Positions 23,903 through 37,120 are shown, numbered from the stretch's first letter. The stretch is DNA of 64,000 nucleotides from Berberis thunbergii (GCA_003290165.1 QNQO01009202.1:186001-250000), one strand, 5' to 3'. Made by a program: numbers and translations. Notes: generated from the sequence alone by a model not told the origin.

Positions 23903-24654
23903 TGTAAATAGAGCAAATTAATCCACGATCACAGCATTATACCTTAAAACACATTTGAATTCAGCTCAATAGGCTTATCTAGGGAATTTATAATTACTGA
24001 CTAGGAAATTTGAATATGAACAATTTTCAGGAGTTTAACTTTAACCTTGATGTTCATGCATTTGCTAAAATCTAAATGTTCAGATCCCACAAGAGCTGAT
24101 TTGTGGCAGGCATGTGCAAAATCTTGCCTCCATCAGTCATTTCATTATCACAGTTATTATTCATTGATCATTTCATTCACTTTACTAGATGGTGCAGACA
24201 ACATGGGATAAAAAATTGACTTGAAAAAAAAATTTATAATAGAAATGAGTTGACTGAAATAAAAAGGCAATGACTAACTTGAATAAGTTTGTGTTGTATA
24301 ACTTTAGCTTGGAAAACCAACAAGCTAATAAATGTGTATGTGCAAGTTAAAACAGTATTTAAATGTGATCAAACAAACCAGAAATACACAATTAACAATA
24401 GAATACATATTAGAATAAGTTGAACTAGATTTTCCACCTAAAACCGTGCTACCAAGCTCAATGTGGGGCGCTCAGATAAAGAGATAAGCTGATCCGACAC
24501 TTTACCAACTCATAATATGTTTTAAATTATTTGTTTCTGAGCATTTTAATCAATAGACAAATAGGAAAACATATGCAGACCCACAATCAAACAAAATTAA
24601 CTTGAAGCAATGATCTAAACCTTAAGATACATCCATTCAATAACTTACCTCTCC

Positions 24655-24790
24655 ACCAAACGCTGCGACAGACAGCAGCAGCAAACCAAGCAGCAACAGC
24701 AACAGCAAAGCAGGGCAGCAGCAGCAGTAACGCGCCAAAGCGTAGCAGCAGCAGCAGCAGCATCAACGCCGCGCATGAAACAGCAGCAGA
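24655..24790. repeat. CAG-rich low-complexity tract
   Basis: Runs of CAG/CAA triplets opened by AACGCTGCGACAGACAGCAG, shared with 23473-23492. In the other strand the tract is CTG-rich and gives cysteine-rich shadow frames. It may mark a duplicated unit spanning about 23.47-24.66 kb. Confidence 0.5.
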
Positions 24791-25818
24791 AAAAATTACA
24801 GATGCACTCTGTTTTGCGACAGAGTGCTCTGCCTACCTGCTCCTCGTACTTGCCACAATTACCTGCAATTGTCAACCAAGCAAAGTTAGCTTTTATAGCT
24901 TGACAAGAAGCTCATATTTAAGTATGGATCTTTATCATAGAGTTTTATGTAAGTTGCCTTATGTTATGAAGTAGGACATTAATTAATACATGGATACGTT
25001 GATATTTGATGGCTAACTAATTTAGTATGAATGGATCTTTATCATTTTGAGAAGGGCAAAGAAAAATATATTTCGACAAAGTCGACCCATTAATTCCAAG
25101 TGATTTTGTATATCTTCTAGACCGATTAGGGGATGAATACTAAATTAATTATATATTACAGACTTCACTTCATTATTAATCTATGTAGTTAAATCGTTAA
25201 TCGGACGCTAATCGGTTAAGGAGTGATATTAGATTAATCTGAACTGATCGACCAATATTTTAGATACAAACTTTATTTATAGTTCTAAGTAATATGATTT
25301 CAAGAAAAAATATTTAATGTGTACTAAAGTAGTAGATATCACTTGTCACAATTTAAGGCAAACTATAACAAAATTATGAATTCAGTATCAGATACTTCAT
25401 ATTCTTTAATTTTGCTTGTTATTTCTTTCGTCATTCTTTTCTCTTATATATATATATTCGTTCCAGCCTCTTCAATCACTCTATGGGTACGTCTTGATGA
25501 GATTTAAGGCAATAAATAAATAAATAAAAACCTTGATTTTTTTTTCTCATTTGTTTATGACACATTTCCATGGAGCGATTATCGGTGAATTTTGAAAGCG
25601 ATTAATCGTGATTAAATAAATCAGACAAAATCACTGATTACTCGACTAAGGAATTGATTATTCAAACCATTAACTCAAAAATCATAATGCACTACTAAAG
25701 AGAAGAGATTATTGGGGATTAATCACCGATTTAATGACATAATTATTAATAGCTTGAAATTATGAGGTTATTAAATGGGGCAATAAGAACAAAGTGGGGC
25801 ACTGCATTCATTTTTATA
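24791..25818. other. Intergenic, LRX2 upstream region
   Basis: No gene. 25185-25675 contains several TTAATCG/CGATTAA motifs in opposite orientations and may be a decayed miniature inverted-repeat element. The last few dozen bases (GGGGCACTGCATTCAT) align with the sequence just before the LRX1 start, so the duplicated block includes the proximal leader. Confidence 0.4.
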
Positions 25819-28318
25819 ATGCATGCCTCAGGAAGAGGATTTTGTTTACTAACAGTCCGCCTTCTTGTTTCATCCTTTGCAGTCCAGTCCTTTGCTCTCA
25901 CCGATGCCCAAGCCTCTTTCATTGCCCATCGGCAATTACTACATTTTCAAGTAAAAGGAAATATCCTTGATGAATCCAAGTATGATATAGATCCCGAGTT
26001 GGCTTTTGCCAATCCTCGGCTCAAACAAGCCTATGTTGCTCTCCAAGCATTGAAAAAGGCAATTTACTCTGACCCGAAGAAAATAATTGCGAATTGGGTT
26101 GGTGCCGATGTGTGTGCCTACAACGGTGTTTTTTGTTCACCAGCTCTTGATGATGCGAAGTTGACAGTCGTTGCTGGTCTTGATTTGAATGAAGCTGATA
26201 TTGCTGGGTACTTGCCCGCTAAGCTAGGCCTCTTGACTGATCTTGCTCTCCTTCATCTCAATTCAAATCGGTTCTGTGGGGTTCTCCCAAAACCTTATCT
26301 AAGCTAAAGCTTCTCCATGAGCTAGATGTTAGTAATAATCGCTTTGTTGGTCCTTTACCCGATGTAGCACTAGAATTTTATGAACTTAAGTATCTTGATC
26401 TCAGGTTCAACGAGTTTGAAGGCAAATTGCCTCCTCAGCTCTTTAACACGAGACTTGATGCATTGTTCTTGAATGACAACCGATTCGATTCTAGCCTCCC
26501 TGAGAATGTAGGAAACTGATCGGTCTCTGTTTTGGTTTTGGCTAACAATAAATTTAGTGGATGCCTTCCTGCCAGCATAGGCAACATGGCAAACACTTTA
26601 AATGAGCTTATGATCATTGATAGCGGCCTTGGGGGTTGTATGCCTATGGAATTTGGGTTGCTCACCAACTTAACAGTACTCAGCGTTCGCTCAAATTCAT
26701 TAACTGGAATTTTACCAAAGAGCCTTTCCAATTTGAAGAACTTGGAAGTTTTGGATCTAGCACACAATAAACTCACTGGGTTTGTTTCTGACAGCATTTG
26801 CAAATTGTCCAACTTGGCAAACCTCACCTTCGAGGATAACTTTTTTAACGAGGAGGAGCCAGGATGTATAGCTGCTTCTTTGAACTCGAATGTGTACTAC
26901 GATGACAGTAGCAATTGCTTACCTGACAGAGTGGGACAAAAGGATCCAAAGACATGTTCTGAAGTGGTGAACAAGCCTATTGATTGTGGCAAGGCCAAGT
27001 GTGCGGAGGTAACTCTCCTTCCCCAGTTCCATCAACCCCACAACCGATGCTCTCTCCTCCAACACCAATTCAGTCAGCCCCAGCTTCAGTTCAATCACCT
27101 CCACCAATTATTCATTCTTTTCCCCCTCTAGTTTACTCATTCCCACCACCAGCTCCAGTACACCCTCCGCCACCTGCACTGATCCAATCTCCTGTACCAG
27201 CCCCTGTTCACTCACCACCCCCACCAATTCAATCTCCTTGACCAGCTCCAGTACACTCCCCTCCACCTGCACCAACCCAATCCCCTGCATCAGCCCCAGT
27301 TCACTCTCCACCTTAACCAGTCCAATTTTCTCTACTAGCTCCAATTCACTCACCAGTTCCAGTACACTCCCCCCCCCCCCCCCCCACCTGCACCAATCCA
27401 ATCTCCTCCACTAGCCCCAGTTCACTCACAACCTCCACCAATTCAATCTCCTCCACCAGCTCCAGTACACTCCCCACCACCTGCGCCAATCCAATCCTCT
27501 CCATTAGCCCTAGTTCACTCACAACCTCGACCAGTCCAATCTCTTCCGCCAACTTCAGTTCACTCACCACCTCCACCAATCCAATTTTTAACCCCAACTC
27601 CAAGTCACTCACCACCTCCACCAATCCAATCTCCACCAACAACCGCAGTTTACTCACCACCTCCGCTAGTCTAATCTCTTCCGCCAACTCCAGTTCACTC
27701 ACCACCTCTACCAGTCCAATCTCTACCACCAGCTCCAAGTTACTCACCACCAGTCCAATCCCCACCAACAGTTGTAGTTCACTCACCACCTCCTCCAGTT
27801 TTTTCTCCCCAACTACCAGCACCAGTCCAATTGCCTCCACCATCCCCTGTTCACTCTCCACCTCCTCCAGTTGTCTCTCCCCCACCACCTCCACCAGTCC
27901 AATATCCTCCACCTCCAGTTTTCTCTCCCCCACCACCAGTTTACTCACCTCCTCCACCAATCCAATCTTCTCCCCCACCACCAGTTCACTCACCACCTCC
28001 ACCAGTCCAATCTCCTCCACCTCTTCCAGTCTTCCCTCCACCACCTCCAATTCATTCACCTCCTCCACCAGTCCGATCTCCTCCACCAAAAGTTTTCTCT
28101 CCCCCACCACCAGTTCATCGGCCACCTCCACCAATCCAATCTTCTCCACCTCTAGTTTTCTCACCCCGCCACCAGTTCACTTGCCACCACCTCCCACTCC
28201 ATCTCCATCACCTCCTCCTACTCCCGTTCTTCCCCCTCCACTACCCGAAGTGGTTTTGCCACCAAATATTGGATTTGAATATGCATCACCCCCTCCACCA
28301 ATGTTTCCAGACTACTAA
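25819..28318 (+). pseudogene. LRX: LRX2: broken paralogue of the LRX1 leucine-rich-repeat extensin
   Basis: Collinear with LRX1 from the ATG (MHASGRGFCLL versus MQASGRGFCLL) through the signal peptide, N-terminal domain, LRRs, Cys hinge and Pro-rich domain to an FEYASPPPPMF-type tail with TAA at 28316-28318. Defects: loss of one A in the run at about 26288 shifts the frame in the first LRRs; a TCA-to-TGA change at 26517-26519 stops the shifted frame; another shift occurs at the hinge near 26998; stops follow in the Pro-rich domain (about 27239, 27313, 27671); and there is a C homopolymer at about 27369-27384. The Pro-rich domain is longer than in LRX1 (about 1.3 kb against 0.55 kb). High residual similarity suggests recent inactivation. 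Confidence 0.9.
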
Positions 28319-28924
28319 GCAACTTAGGTTATTTTGACTCCAACCTGGTTGTACTCCTATTGGACTTTGAATCACAATTATTTGAAAACTTGACTTTGGA
28401 ACCCCAATGAGCAATGTATGTTTGTGTTATGAAAAATGACATACGGTTTATATACATCTCGAGGTCGAATATCACAAACATATTTTATAATTTCTAGTGG
28501 CTATTGTAAATAGACGGTGAAAGGCAATTATTTATTACCCACAAAAGGTACCAAGGATTACTTGTTATTAACCGACTTCACAACTCATCCTCATGTCTCC
28601 TTGCCTATAATATGCATACAATATTAAAGATGGATAAAAGGGAGTTAGACAAGAGTAAACAAAGACGTATCTTCTCTCATTTCCAACTTCTATTTGTATT
28701 ATATATAATTTGCAACATACCATGTTATCAACATGACTGTAGGCATGCTCACCAAATTCCTGCAACCCTTCGATCTCTTTCACATGTTTATTCTAATACA
28801 CTATACCATTTGAATTAATTTTATAATAAAGTAATTATCTTGCTAGCAATTTTCCTATCCAAGATGGTGATAGCTAGATATAAATATAGAATATAAGAGA
28901 AGTTACAGATTTTATTACTTTGAA
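28319..28924. other. LRX2 downstream flank
   Basis: No coding signal. Aligns with 2217-2516, then with the 120-bp block, then with the start of 17454 onward. It preserves the LRX downstream arrangement without the viral insertion. Confidence 0.6.
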
Positions 28925-29985
28925 ATAACAAAATCTCTTTTTATTTATTTATTTAGGAATAGTATTTCTTAATTATATTCTAATAAAATCTATTTAGTAA
29001 CAGTCCAAATAGGACATTGTTTCCTAATAGGTTAAGTGTTTTCTTTTTATAAATAGGAATATAGGTAGTTCATTGTAATCAATTGATGATTGAAAGAATA
29101 TTTTGATTTATTAGTCATTTCCCTTTATTCTATCATCTTTATTTCAAACTATTCCATTTAATTCAATTATTGTTCAGTTTAATTCGATTATTTCGATTAT
29201 TATTCTTTTGTTCTATCAGGTTATATTGCCAAAACGATTCTCATTGGTTCAATTTGAAAATTAAAAAAAATAGGACAGAAGGAAGAAGATTAAACACCAT
29301 CGAAGGTTTGAAGAAGAAAAATAGAACGAAAAGTAGCGTCCATCCCATTTTTTGAGGAAATTAAGGGCACCGTCACATGTACTCGATTTCTGACTTGTGA
29401 GCCCTTTAACTTATGCGATTTCTTTCCCATTTTTTAGCAACCATAAAATGTTCTTACAGCGGCAGACACAATCAGCAACGATGATTATGTTGATCTGTAT
29501 TGAGACATGTTCGCGACGTGTTTTTGCATATGCGTCTTCTCAAGTTTCTTGCAGCTTCTGGTGGGTCACCTTGGTTTATTTCTAAGTTGATTCCTCGGTT
29601 TTTAGCCAGTGTGTATCGTGGCAAGTTTCTGTGAGAATACTTCGAGTGTACTTTGTCTTATGTTTAGTGACCGGTTGCTTGTGCTGATCAAACATCTTCG
29701 ACTTTAAGCTCGAGGATGAGCTTCTTCAATCCGGGGAGGTTGATATAATTATGATTCTTTTAGGACTATTATTTCTTATAGTTATGTTGTAATAGGATCA
29801 ATTTAGTAACAGTCCAAATAGGACATTATTTCTTATTAGGTTTAGGATTTGGTTTTTATAAACAAGAGTGTAGGTTTAGAATATTTTGATTTATTAGTTA
29901 TTTCCCATTTATTTCAATTATTATTCAGTTTATTTCTATTATTGTTTTTTTATTCTATTATTTTCTTCTACGTACTTATAGTTTT
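28925..29985 (+). mobile_element. Small degraded LTR retrotransposon
   Basis: Two similar blocks, about 28945-29218 and 29752-29985, share AGTAACAGTCCAAATAGGAC, ATTTCTTATTAGG-like and ATTTTGATTTATTAGT segments in direct orientation. They behave as an LTR pair. The second is preceded by GATGAGCTTCTTCAATCCGG then GGAGGTTGAT, a typical purine-rich end of a Ty3/gypsy internal region leading into TGATAT. The internal part (about 530 bp) is too short for gag-pol, so this is a deletion derivative or a TRIM-like element. Exact LTR ends are uncertain. Confidence 0.55.
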
Positions 29986-31737
29986 TTTTTTTTTTTTTTT
30001 TTTTTGCAGTGTCAAACCTCACAATAGACGAATTTACTGTCCTTGACATTACTAATGCATCCAGCGCACTGCAAAAGAGCACTCATTAGCCTAAGCCATC
30101 ACAAGCATTGATTTTCCTAAACCATCACCTTTTGATGAAGCGCTCAAACCTTGATTTACAAGTCCATGATCTCTGAACTTCTTTGAAAAAAAAAATGTGA
30201 TCACAAGAAGATGGTGATCCTCCAGTCAACCAGCTGAACTAAGGTTTCAAAAGTTATATGTCGATTGTCGAATGTTACTCTACGTTATTTTGAAACGTGT
30301 ATGAGTACCAGGGTTTCTAAAAGAGAAGAAAGGCTTTATTTTCAAGGAGACAGAGAAAAGCAAGAAGTGGTCCATAAGGTGCCCAATCATTTCCCAAGTC
30401 AAGTTACTGTGAAATGTCTAAAGCCTTTCATTCACAAAACCTACTTTGTTTTTCGTAGAATAAAAAAGGAAAAGACCAAAAGTCATCATTTGTTGATATA
30501 CACGTCCCAAGATTTAGATTTGTAAGAGTGTTGGATGATTAATTTACCAGACTATATGAGTTTCATTTTTAAATAAACGAAAATAGTTCAATTCTGTAAC
30601 GTTGCATTTGTGAAAGGTTTACTGTATTCAACTTTTATTTTTGAAACTATTTTGTCAATTTGAAGTTTATAAACACCAAAACCTCCTGAAGTTGATAAAC
30701 GCTCCTTTAAGGTTTTTATAAGCATAGAAAGATCATAAAATTCTGAAACTTGTGGGATTTTTTATTTTATATTTGACAAATTATTTATCTGTGATATGAT
30801 TTTATTCATTTGGTTTCTTTTCAAAAATCAATCATCTGGAAAAAATTAAATAAAACCAAAAATAAATAAATAGAAGGGTAAACGAGTAAGTTGGTGTGCT
30901 CTCCTAGCACTATTTGTTGGCGCGTTGTGTAGATATGCACCCTTAGATGCACCATACATAGTGATATTAACTCCAACTTAAACACTCGTGACATTAAACC
31001 CTCATCTTGGGCCTCTGAGTGTGAGTTTTATTCAAAAAGCCTAGTTGCTAGTAGAGAGTAAACTACCATTTACGTTCAACTCCACCTTATCAGATATGGG
31101 AATGGGCGAGACTATTCAAGCCAACACCACTAACTCAACAAAGATAATCAACTGAATAATTGATATTATGAGAAAATATGAATTACATTAAAAAATCCAT
31201 GATAATCTACTAGTGCTTTCCTTGATCTGCCCATATGTTACCACAAATTATTAAATATTAAAGGGTACATCAAGGACGAACTCGAGTGGGCAAGGGATCA
31301 TATTTGTCATTTGTAATTCATCAAAATATATGCCCAAAGCTTCTCACAATTTGAAATTTTTTCTTCTTGTGGGAATCCTGCGCCCATGGGAACTTGGCTT
31401 TGGAAAGAAGAAAAATCTTTGAATTTTTTAGATAAAAAAAGGGGCTGAACATATGCTTAAGTGATGTTGGCTATTGTATTTCCATCCTACCTTTGTTGCG
31501 AGTTACTCACACATATATCTTTCCCTCTTTGTATCTCTTCCACCCTTTTTAATTAAAACTCTATTTTTCCCTTAGGAAAAAAACCGCTCTTTTTAAATTT
31601 TAAGTCCTTCCAAAAGATTAACTTCATTTAGGTCATCATAACCACCTACATTCTCAAATTTGATTTGTGTTTCTGGTTTTTACTTAACTAGTTTGGGTAA
31701 AAAGCCAAACTTTTATACTAACAAACATATTTACCAC
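29986..31737. other. Intergenic
   Basis: Starts with a T homopolymer (29980-30005). No gene recognised; the 86-codon frame at 30265-30525 has no known motif. Nothing structured was found in the remainder. Confidence 0.45.
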
Positions 31738-32430
31738 TGAGGGTGGGCGCGGGACGGGATGGACATCATCCCTATCCCATCGTGTTTGTTCGGGATCGGG
31801 ACGAGATAGACCTCATCCCAACCTTGTCCCATCCCAAACGAGTTTGGGATGGGACGGGATGAGCATGTACTAAATTTTGGATTGAAAATTTAACATGCAA
31901 GATTGAAAATTTTGGATTTACCAAACACACAACTCTAATAACAACTATATAACCTTAAGTCGTTGATTATTATTTCCCATATCATTAGTTTTTACTCCGT
32001 CTTTTTAGAACCACAGTTGAAGATAGTCATTTTTTTGTACATTGCTAACAAAAATGATCAATGGGTTTGTCATTTAAAAACTACGAGGAGCACACATTGT
32101 TGTTGTCAAGACTCAAGAGTTAGGAAGAGGAAAAAAAAGGGAGAGGGATTGAGTTAGATTCATTATCTAGGTAAGTCACATGGAAGCTTGTGAGAATAAA
32201 ATAGTCATATCAATAAATAAAACAACAAATAGTTTCATACTACATAGTTTCATACTACATAGTTCATACTAAATATTAAAAAAATCGATTTGGGACGGTA
32301 CGAGCGGGATGGAAAATATGCATCTTTATCCCATGGGACATGACGGAACTAATCAATCCCAATAGGACCCGAAAAAATTAGGACGAGACGGAATCGGGAT
32401 CGGGATCGCGAGATGAGATGCCCACCCCTA
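31738..32430 (-). mobile_element. Non-autonomous hAT-type element, copy A
   Basis: Ends are TGAGGGTGGGC on the left and GCCCACCCCTA on the right, inverted. The flanks TTTACCAC (31730-31737) and TCTGCCAC (32431-32438) look like a diverged 8-bp duplication (6/8). GGGACGGGAT/ATCCCGTCCC-type subterminal repeats occur at both ends. The interior is a reverse-complement match to copy D at 59889-60645 (for example the AGTCATTTTTTTGTACATTGC and GTTAGATTCATTATCTAGGT blocks). No transposase. The small frame at 31963 is not a gene. Confidence 0.75.
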
Positions 32431-33068
32431 TCTGCCACTCAAAAGAAAGCTCATCAAAAGTCACAAGAAGCAACTTAATAATTAAAATTTAGTTGAGATA
32501 CCTATCAAATAATCATATTTTTCACCCAACATAAAACTTATAAGACGTCATAAGAAATTTAAAATAAATAATATAACATTAGTTGGCAGACCTATTAAAA
32601 TTTTTATGTTTTGATCTTTTAATGAAAACTCTATAACTATTTTTCTAATTTGGTTCCAAGTTTCAAATTATACAACATTGAAATTAAGACAAAATACAAA
32701 AACATATAACACCATATCATATTTTGTTGTAACTTATCCAATACACATGACGAATATGTGTACCGCATATGCATACGGCTTTTATAAGTTGGATATAATC
32801 AAGATGTGTGTACGTTGTAAGTCTTTTTTTTTTAGAACATCGAAATATATTTTAATCTGGCCTATGCAAAACACGCATGGTTTATTGTTATTGTTATTAT
32901 TATTATTGTAATTATTAATGTCACTAAAATGTAATCGTGTTTGTAAATTACTTGATGTCATTCTTCGTCAAATTATAATATCCGACATGGCATTCCAACA
33001 TGAAACTCTCCCCTTATTTTAACAATGCTACGATTCACAATTGGGATTTTAATTACGATAAAATCTCA
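32431..33068. other. Intergenic
   Basis: AT-rich, with a TTATTG microsatellite at about 32880-32910. No gene seen. Confidence 0.5.
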
Positions 33069-33900
33069 GAAACTCTCCCCTTATTTAAATATGATTCACA
33101 ATGGAGGGTAGAAGATGAGAGCCAAAACCAGAATGCAACAATGACAGATAAATGACTTGGGGTTATTGATGAGCATAATGAAAAGAATACACTGGCAATA
33201 ACAACTAAGCATTCAGAAGCACAACCAGTGATTGGAGGTATGCTTAACTTGTCCACAGGTAGTGATCAAGCTATTAAGGTACCCATCAATATTGGGGGGG
33301 AGCCAAGGGATGATAAACCAGGTGGTATGGAGCATGAATCTTCCAATAATGAAGGTGAGATGCAAAATCGAGAACAAGAAGAATCTATATGCTTGACTAA
33401 GCAAGATGAAGTTCTAAATGGAGTTGATGGCGACACGAACCTTCCTCCTCTATCTCATGTTGAACATGTCTTGGTAATTATAACCGAATACGACAAGGGA
33501 AATGAAATTAGTGATGCAGTGAGAAAACTCATAGAGAGACATGGTAGGGATCAAGTGCAGAAAGATTTCACATGGATAAAAAATATTTGGGAAAAGGTGA
33601 ACAATCGAAATAAAATTGTGCTTCAAGAAGACTACCAGGATTCAGAAAAAAAAAAAAAAAAAAAAAAAAAAAAACAGAATTAAGCCCTATTAGTGAAGAT
33701 GATGCAAGTGATTTGACTACAAAGATGTCTTCTAAGGCTGGCATCTAAGATTTCAGCCTTTGTCCTCAGAGATCCAATAGATCTAAAAAGGCAAACAAAA
33801 AATATAGAGGATAACCATTGTCCCAAAACAAGAAGAGTCATGAGTGAAACAAGGTTAATACTCGTACTAGTGGTGTTTCTCTTAGTGAGCAATTGTATTT
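33069..33900 (+). pseudogene. Possible LINE ORF1 C-terminal remnant
   Basis: A 151-codon open stretch (33228-33683) is polar and acidic, ending in a poly-Lys shadow of an A-run (33646-33673). Beyond the A-run a second frame gives SNRSKKANKKYRG and, near 33855, VNTRTSGVSLSEQ. Basic Ser/Lys-rich tails ending in a TR(T)SG(V)SLS-type string are common at the C-terminus of plant L1 ORF1 proteins, which bind element RNA. No zinc knuckle or ORF2 was found. The assignment is tentative; an unrelated decayed gene is possible. Confidence 0.35.
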
Positions 33901-34416
33901 AAAGTTTCTTACTTTTCTTTAATATAAAGATTTAGGGGTCCTTAAAACCCTGCTCGTTTTCCAAAAAATAAAATCTCAGAAACTAAATCCTGTCATGAAA
34001 TATATGTGTGTCTACAAAATACGTTGACAATTAGGCTAAGAAGTAAGGAGACATGCTCAAAGAGCAGATTCATCTAAAGTGGTCCACAAAAAACATATTC
34101 TTACTAATGCTTGAGATAGACTGTTAACTTGGTCTTTGCTTTTCAATTTCTTATCTAAACTCTCGTAACCCTTTTTGAACTTAGCATGTTGGGTAAGAAG
34201 CACAATCTCATGGTGTACAAGAACTTCTCATCCTTACTTTGTAACCAACAAACAACACACAAAAGAACAACCAACAAAATCTCCCTAAACACACTATGAA
34301 CCAACTGACATCGAACACTAACTAAAGCAGAAATCTTTCATTATCTCTCAAATGCCTAACAACCAATACTTACAACAATCATTTTCCCTCAGTTTAGAAT
34401 CCTGATGTTCTAGGCA
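33901..34416. other. LRX3 upstream region
   Basis: No gene. The stretch near 34278 (AAAATCTCCCTAAACAC) resembles the CAGATCTCCCTAAAAATA of the LRX1 promoter region, so part of the promoter was duplicated with the gene. Confidence 0.4.
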
Positions 34417-37120
34417 ATGGGGTACCACAACCCTCCGGAAATACAAACCTCAGGTAAGGGATTAAGCTTTCTATCTCTTGTCATCATAGTTTCATTCTCT
34501 GCCTCCCATTCCTTCGCTCTCACTGATGCCCAAGTCTCTTACCTTGCTCGTCGACAACTGCTAAATATTCCCAGAATGGAGACATTCCTGATAACTATGA
34601 ATAAGAAATAGAAGTCAAGCTCATTTTAGGAAATGCTAGGCTCAAACGAGCCTTCGTTGCACTACAGGCATGGAAAAAGGCAATTTACTCTTACCCAAAT
34701 AAAGTAACTGAGAATTGGGTTGGTGCCGATGTGTGTGCCTACAACGGTGTGTTTTGTGCTCTTGCACTAGATAATGATAAATTGATTGTTGTTGCTGGTA
34801 TTGATATTAATGGGGAAGACATTGTTGGGTACCTTTCCGTCGAGCTAGGCCTCTTGACTTATATTTCACTCTTTCATATAAATTCAAATTGGTTGTGTGG
34901 AATTATCGCGAAAAGCTTTTCTAGGCTAACTCTTCTCTATGAGCTGGATGTTAGTAATAATCGCTTTGTTGGTCATTTCCCGAGGGTAGTGATATCCATT
35001 CATGCACTTAGGTATCTTGATCTCAGGTTCAACGATTTTGAAGGTAAATTACACTATCAGCTCTTTAGCAAGGAACTTGACGTGTTATTCTTGAATGATA
35101 ACCGATTTGATTCTAACATTCCGGAGAATCTGGGCAACTCAACCGTCTCAGCTTTGGTTCTGGCTAATAATAAATTCACAGGGTGCATTCCTAGCAGCAT
35201 TGGCCAGATGCGGAACACATTGAATGAGATAATTGTGTTGAATAATGACCTCTCAGGTTGTTTTCCTTTGGAGATTGGGTTGCTTGGGAAGTTAACAATA
35301 TTTAGTGCTAACTCAAATTCATTTAGTGGAATATTGCCAAAGAACTTTTCCAATTTGAAAAGCTTGGAGGTATTGGATCTAACATACAAGAAACCCACTG
35401 GATTTGTTCCGGACAAAGTTTGCAAGTTGCCTAAGTTAGTAAACTTAACATTCGCGTATAATTACTATAATGGTGAGGCAGTAGAATGTGTGCCTTCATC
35501 CCACTTAGACGTGTTATTTGATGATACTAGCAATTGCTTGCATGATCAAGCAAGACATAAGGATTCCAGGACAAGTTCTCAACTCGTGAACAACCTGTTG
35601 ATTGCAGCAAGTCCAAGTGTGGTGGGGGTGGTTCGCCTCCAAAACCTACACCTATGCTAGAACCAATGCCACGGCCTTTTCCAAAACCAAGCAAACCACC
35701 ATCTAAGCCTAATACTCCCTCAAAACCAAATTCATCTCCGCCACCCAAATATCTAGCTCCCACTCCCAAGCCACCCAGCCCAAAACCATAACCAATTTTC
35801 AAGACTCCAACTCCAGCTCCCACTCCCAAACCAAAACCATCACCTAGCTCAAAACCAAAACCACCATCAACACCAAGACTTCAATGCCAACACCCAATCC
35901 ACCCATCCCAAAACCACAACCATCACCAACACCCACTTTCAATCCACCAAGCCCAAAATCAAAATCAGAACCACCACCGACTCCAAAGACTCCAGTTCCA
36001 ATTTCCAATCCACCAAACCCAAAACTAGAACCAACACCAACACCAAACAATCCAGTGCCAAGTCCCAATCCACCAAGCCCACTGCCAAGTCCCAATCCAC
36101 CAACACCAAAAGCTCTGATGTGCACTCCCAATTCACAGAGCCCAAAACCAGGACCACCAACAACACCAAAAACTTCAGTGCCAACTCCCAATCTACCGAG
36201 CCCGAAACCAGAACCACCACAAACACTAAAGACTCCAGTGCCCACTCTTAATCCACCAAGTCCAAAACTAGAACCACCATTCACACCAACAAATCCACCA
36301 CCCATTCCCAATTCACCAAGCCCAAAACCTAAACCACGATTGACACCAAAGACTTTAATGCCCATTCCCAACCCACCCCACCGAGCCCCAAAACAAAACC
36401 ACCACCATCACCAAAGACTCTAGCGCTAATTCTCAATCCACCAAACCCAAAAGCAGAGCCATAACCAACACTAAAAACTCCAATGCCAACTCCCAATCCA
36501 CCAAGGCCAAAAACATAACACCAAATACTCCAGTGCCCGCTGCTAATCCGCCAAGTCTAAAACCAGAGCCACCGCCAACACCCACTCCCAATCCACCGAG
36601 CCCAAAACCACAACCAACACCAAAGGCACTAATGCCCGCTCCAATTCCACCCAGCCCAAAATCACAATCGACACCAAAGGCACCAGTGCCTACTCCAAAT
36701 CCATCTAGCCCAAAACCACGACCCACCCACAATACCAAATATTCAAACGCCCACTCCCAATCCCCAACCAACTCCAGTATCAAAGACACCAGTGCCTACT
36801 CCCAAGCCACCCGACCCAAAGCCAGAGCCAAGTCCAACACCTAGCCCCAAGCCATCCCCATCACCTCCTCCACTGGTGCACTCCCCTCCACACCCAGTGT
36901 ACTCACAACCACCAGTCCATTCTCCTCTACCCCCAGTTATTCACCCCCACCATCAATCAAATATGCACCTCCTCAGATTCACTCCCAACCACCACCCTAT
37001 CATTTTCCATCTCATCCTCTTCCCATTAACCCCCCCCCTCCACTACTTGATATTGTCTTACCACCTAATATTGGATTTAACTATGCATCACCGCTTCCAC
37101 CAATGTTTCCAGGCTACTTA
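34417..37120 (+). pseudogene. LRX: LRX3: diverged, broken LRX paralogue with a non-SPPPP proline-rich domain
   Basis: The signal peptide and N-terminal region start at ATG 34417; the LRX1-equivalent start, about 34441, is ATA here. A frame change before 34611 leads to the LRR block 34731-35660 (CAYNGVFC to the cysteine-bearing hinge). A further shift near 35570-35600 leads to CSKSKCGGGGSPPKP and a long Pro domain of NPPSPKPEP(P)PTPK-type repeats. Short SPPPLVHSPP-type pieces and an ASPLPPMFPGY tail follow, whose stop is lost by one inserted T at about 37118. TAA at about 35789 and further shifts interrupt the Pro domain. It is more diverged from LRX1 than LRX2 is, so it is the older duplicate. 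Confidence 0.87.

Noticed and set aside
23530..24875. Cysteine-rich minus frames (for example 24645-24875)
   Set aside because: Antisense of CAG triplet runs; low complexity, no secretion or disulfide pattern of a real peptide.
27346..28164. 272-codon minus-strand open frame rich in Val, Glu and Leu
   Set aside because: It is the antisense shadow of the LRX2 proline-rich repeats; similar antisense frames lie opposite the LRX1 and LRX3 proline domains (for example 35844-36371). Repetition of one codon pattern explains the openness.
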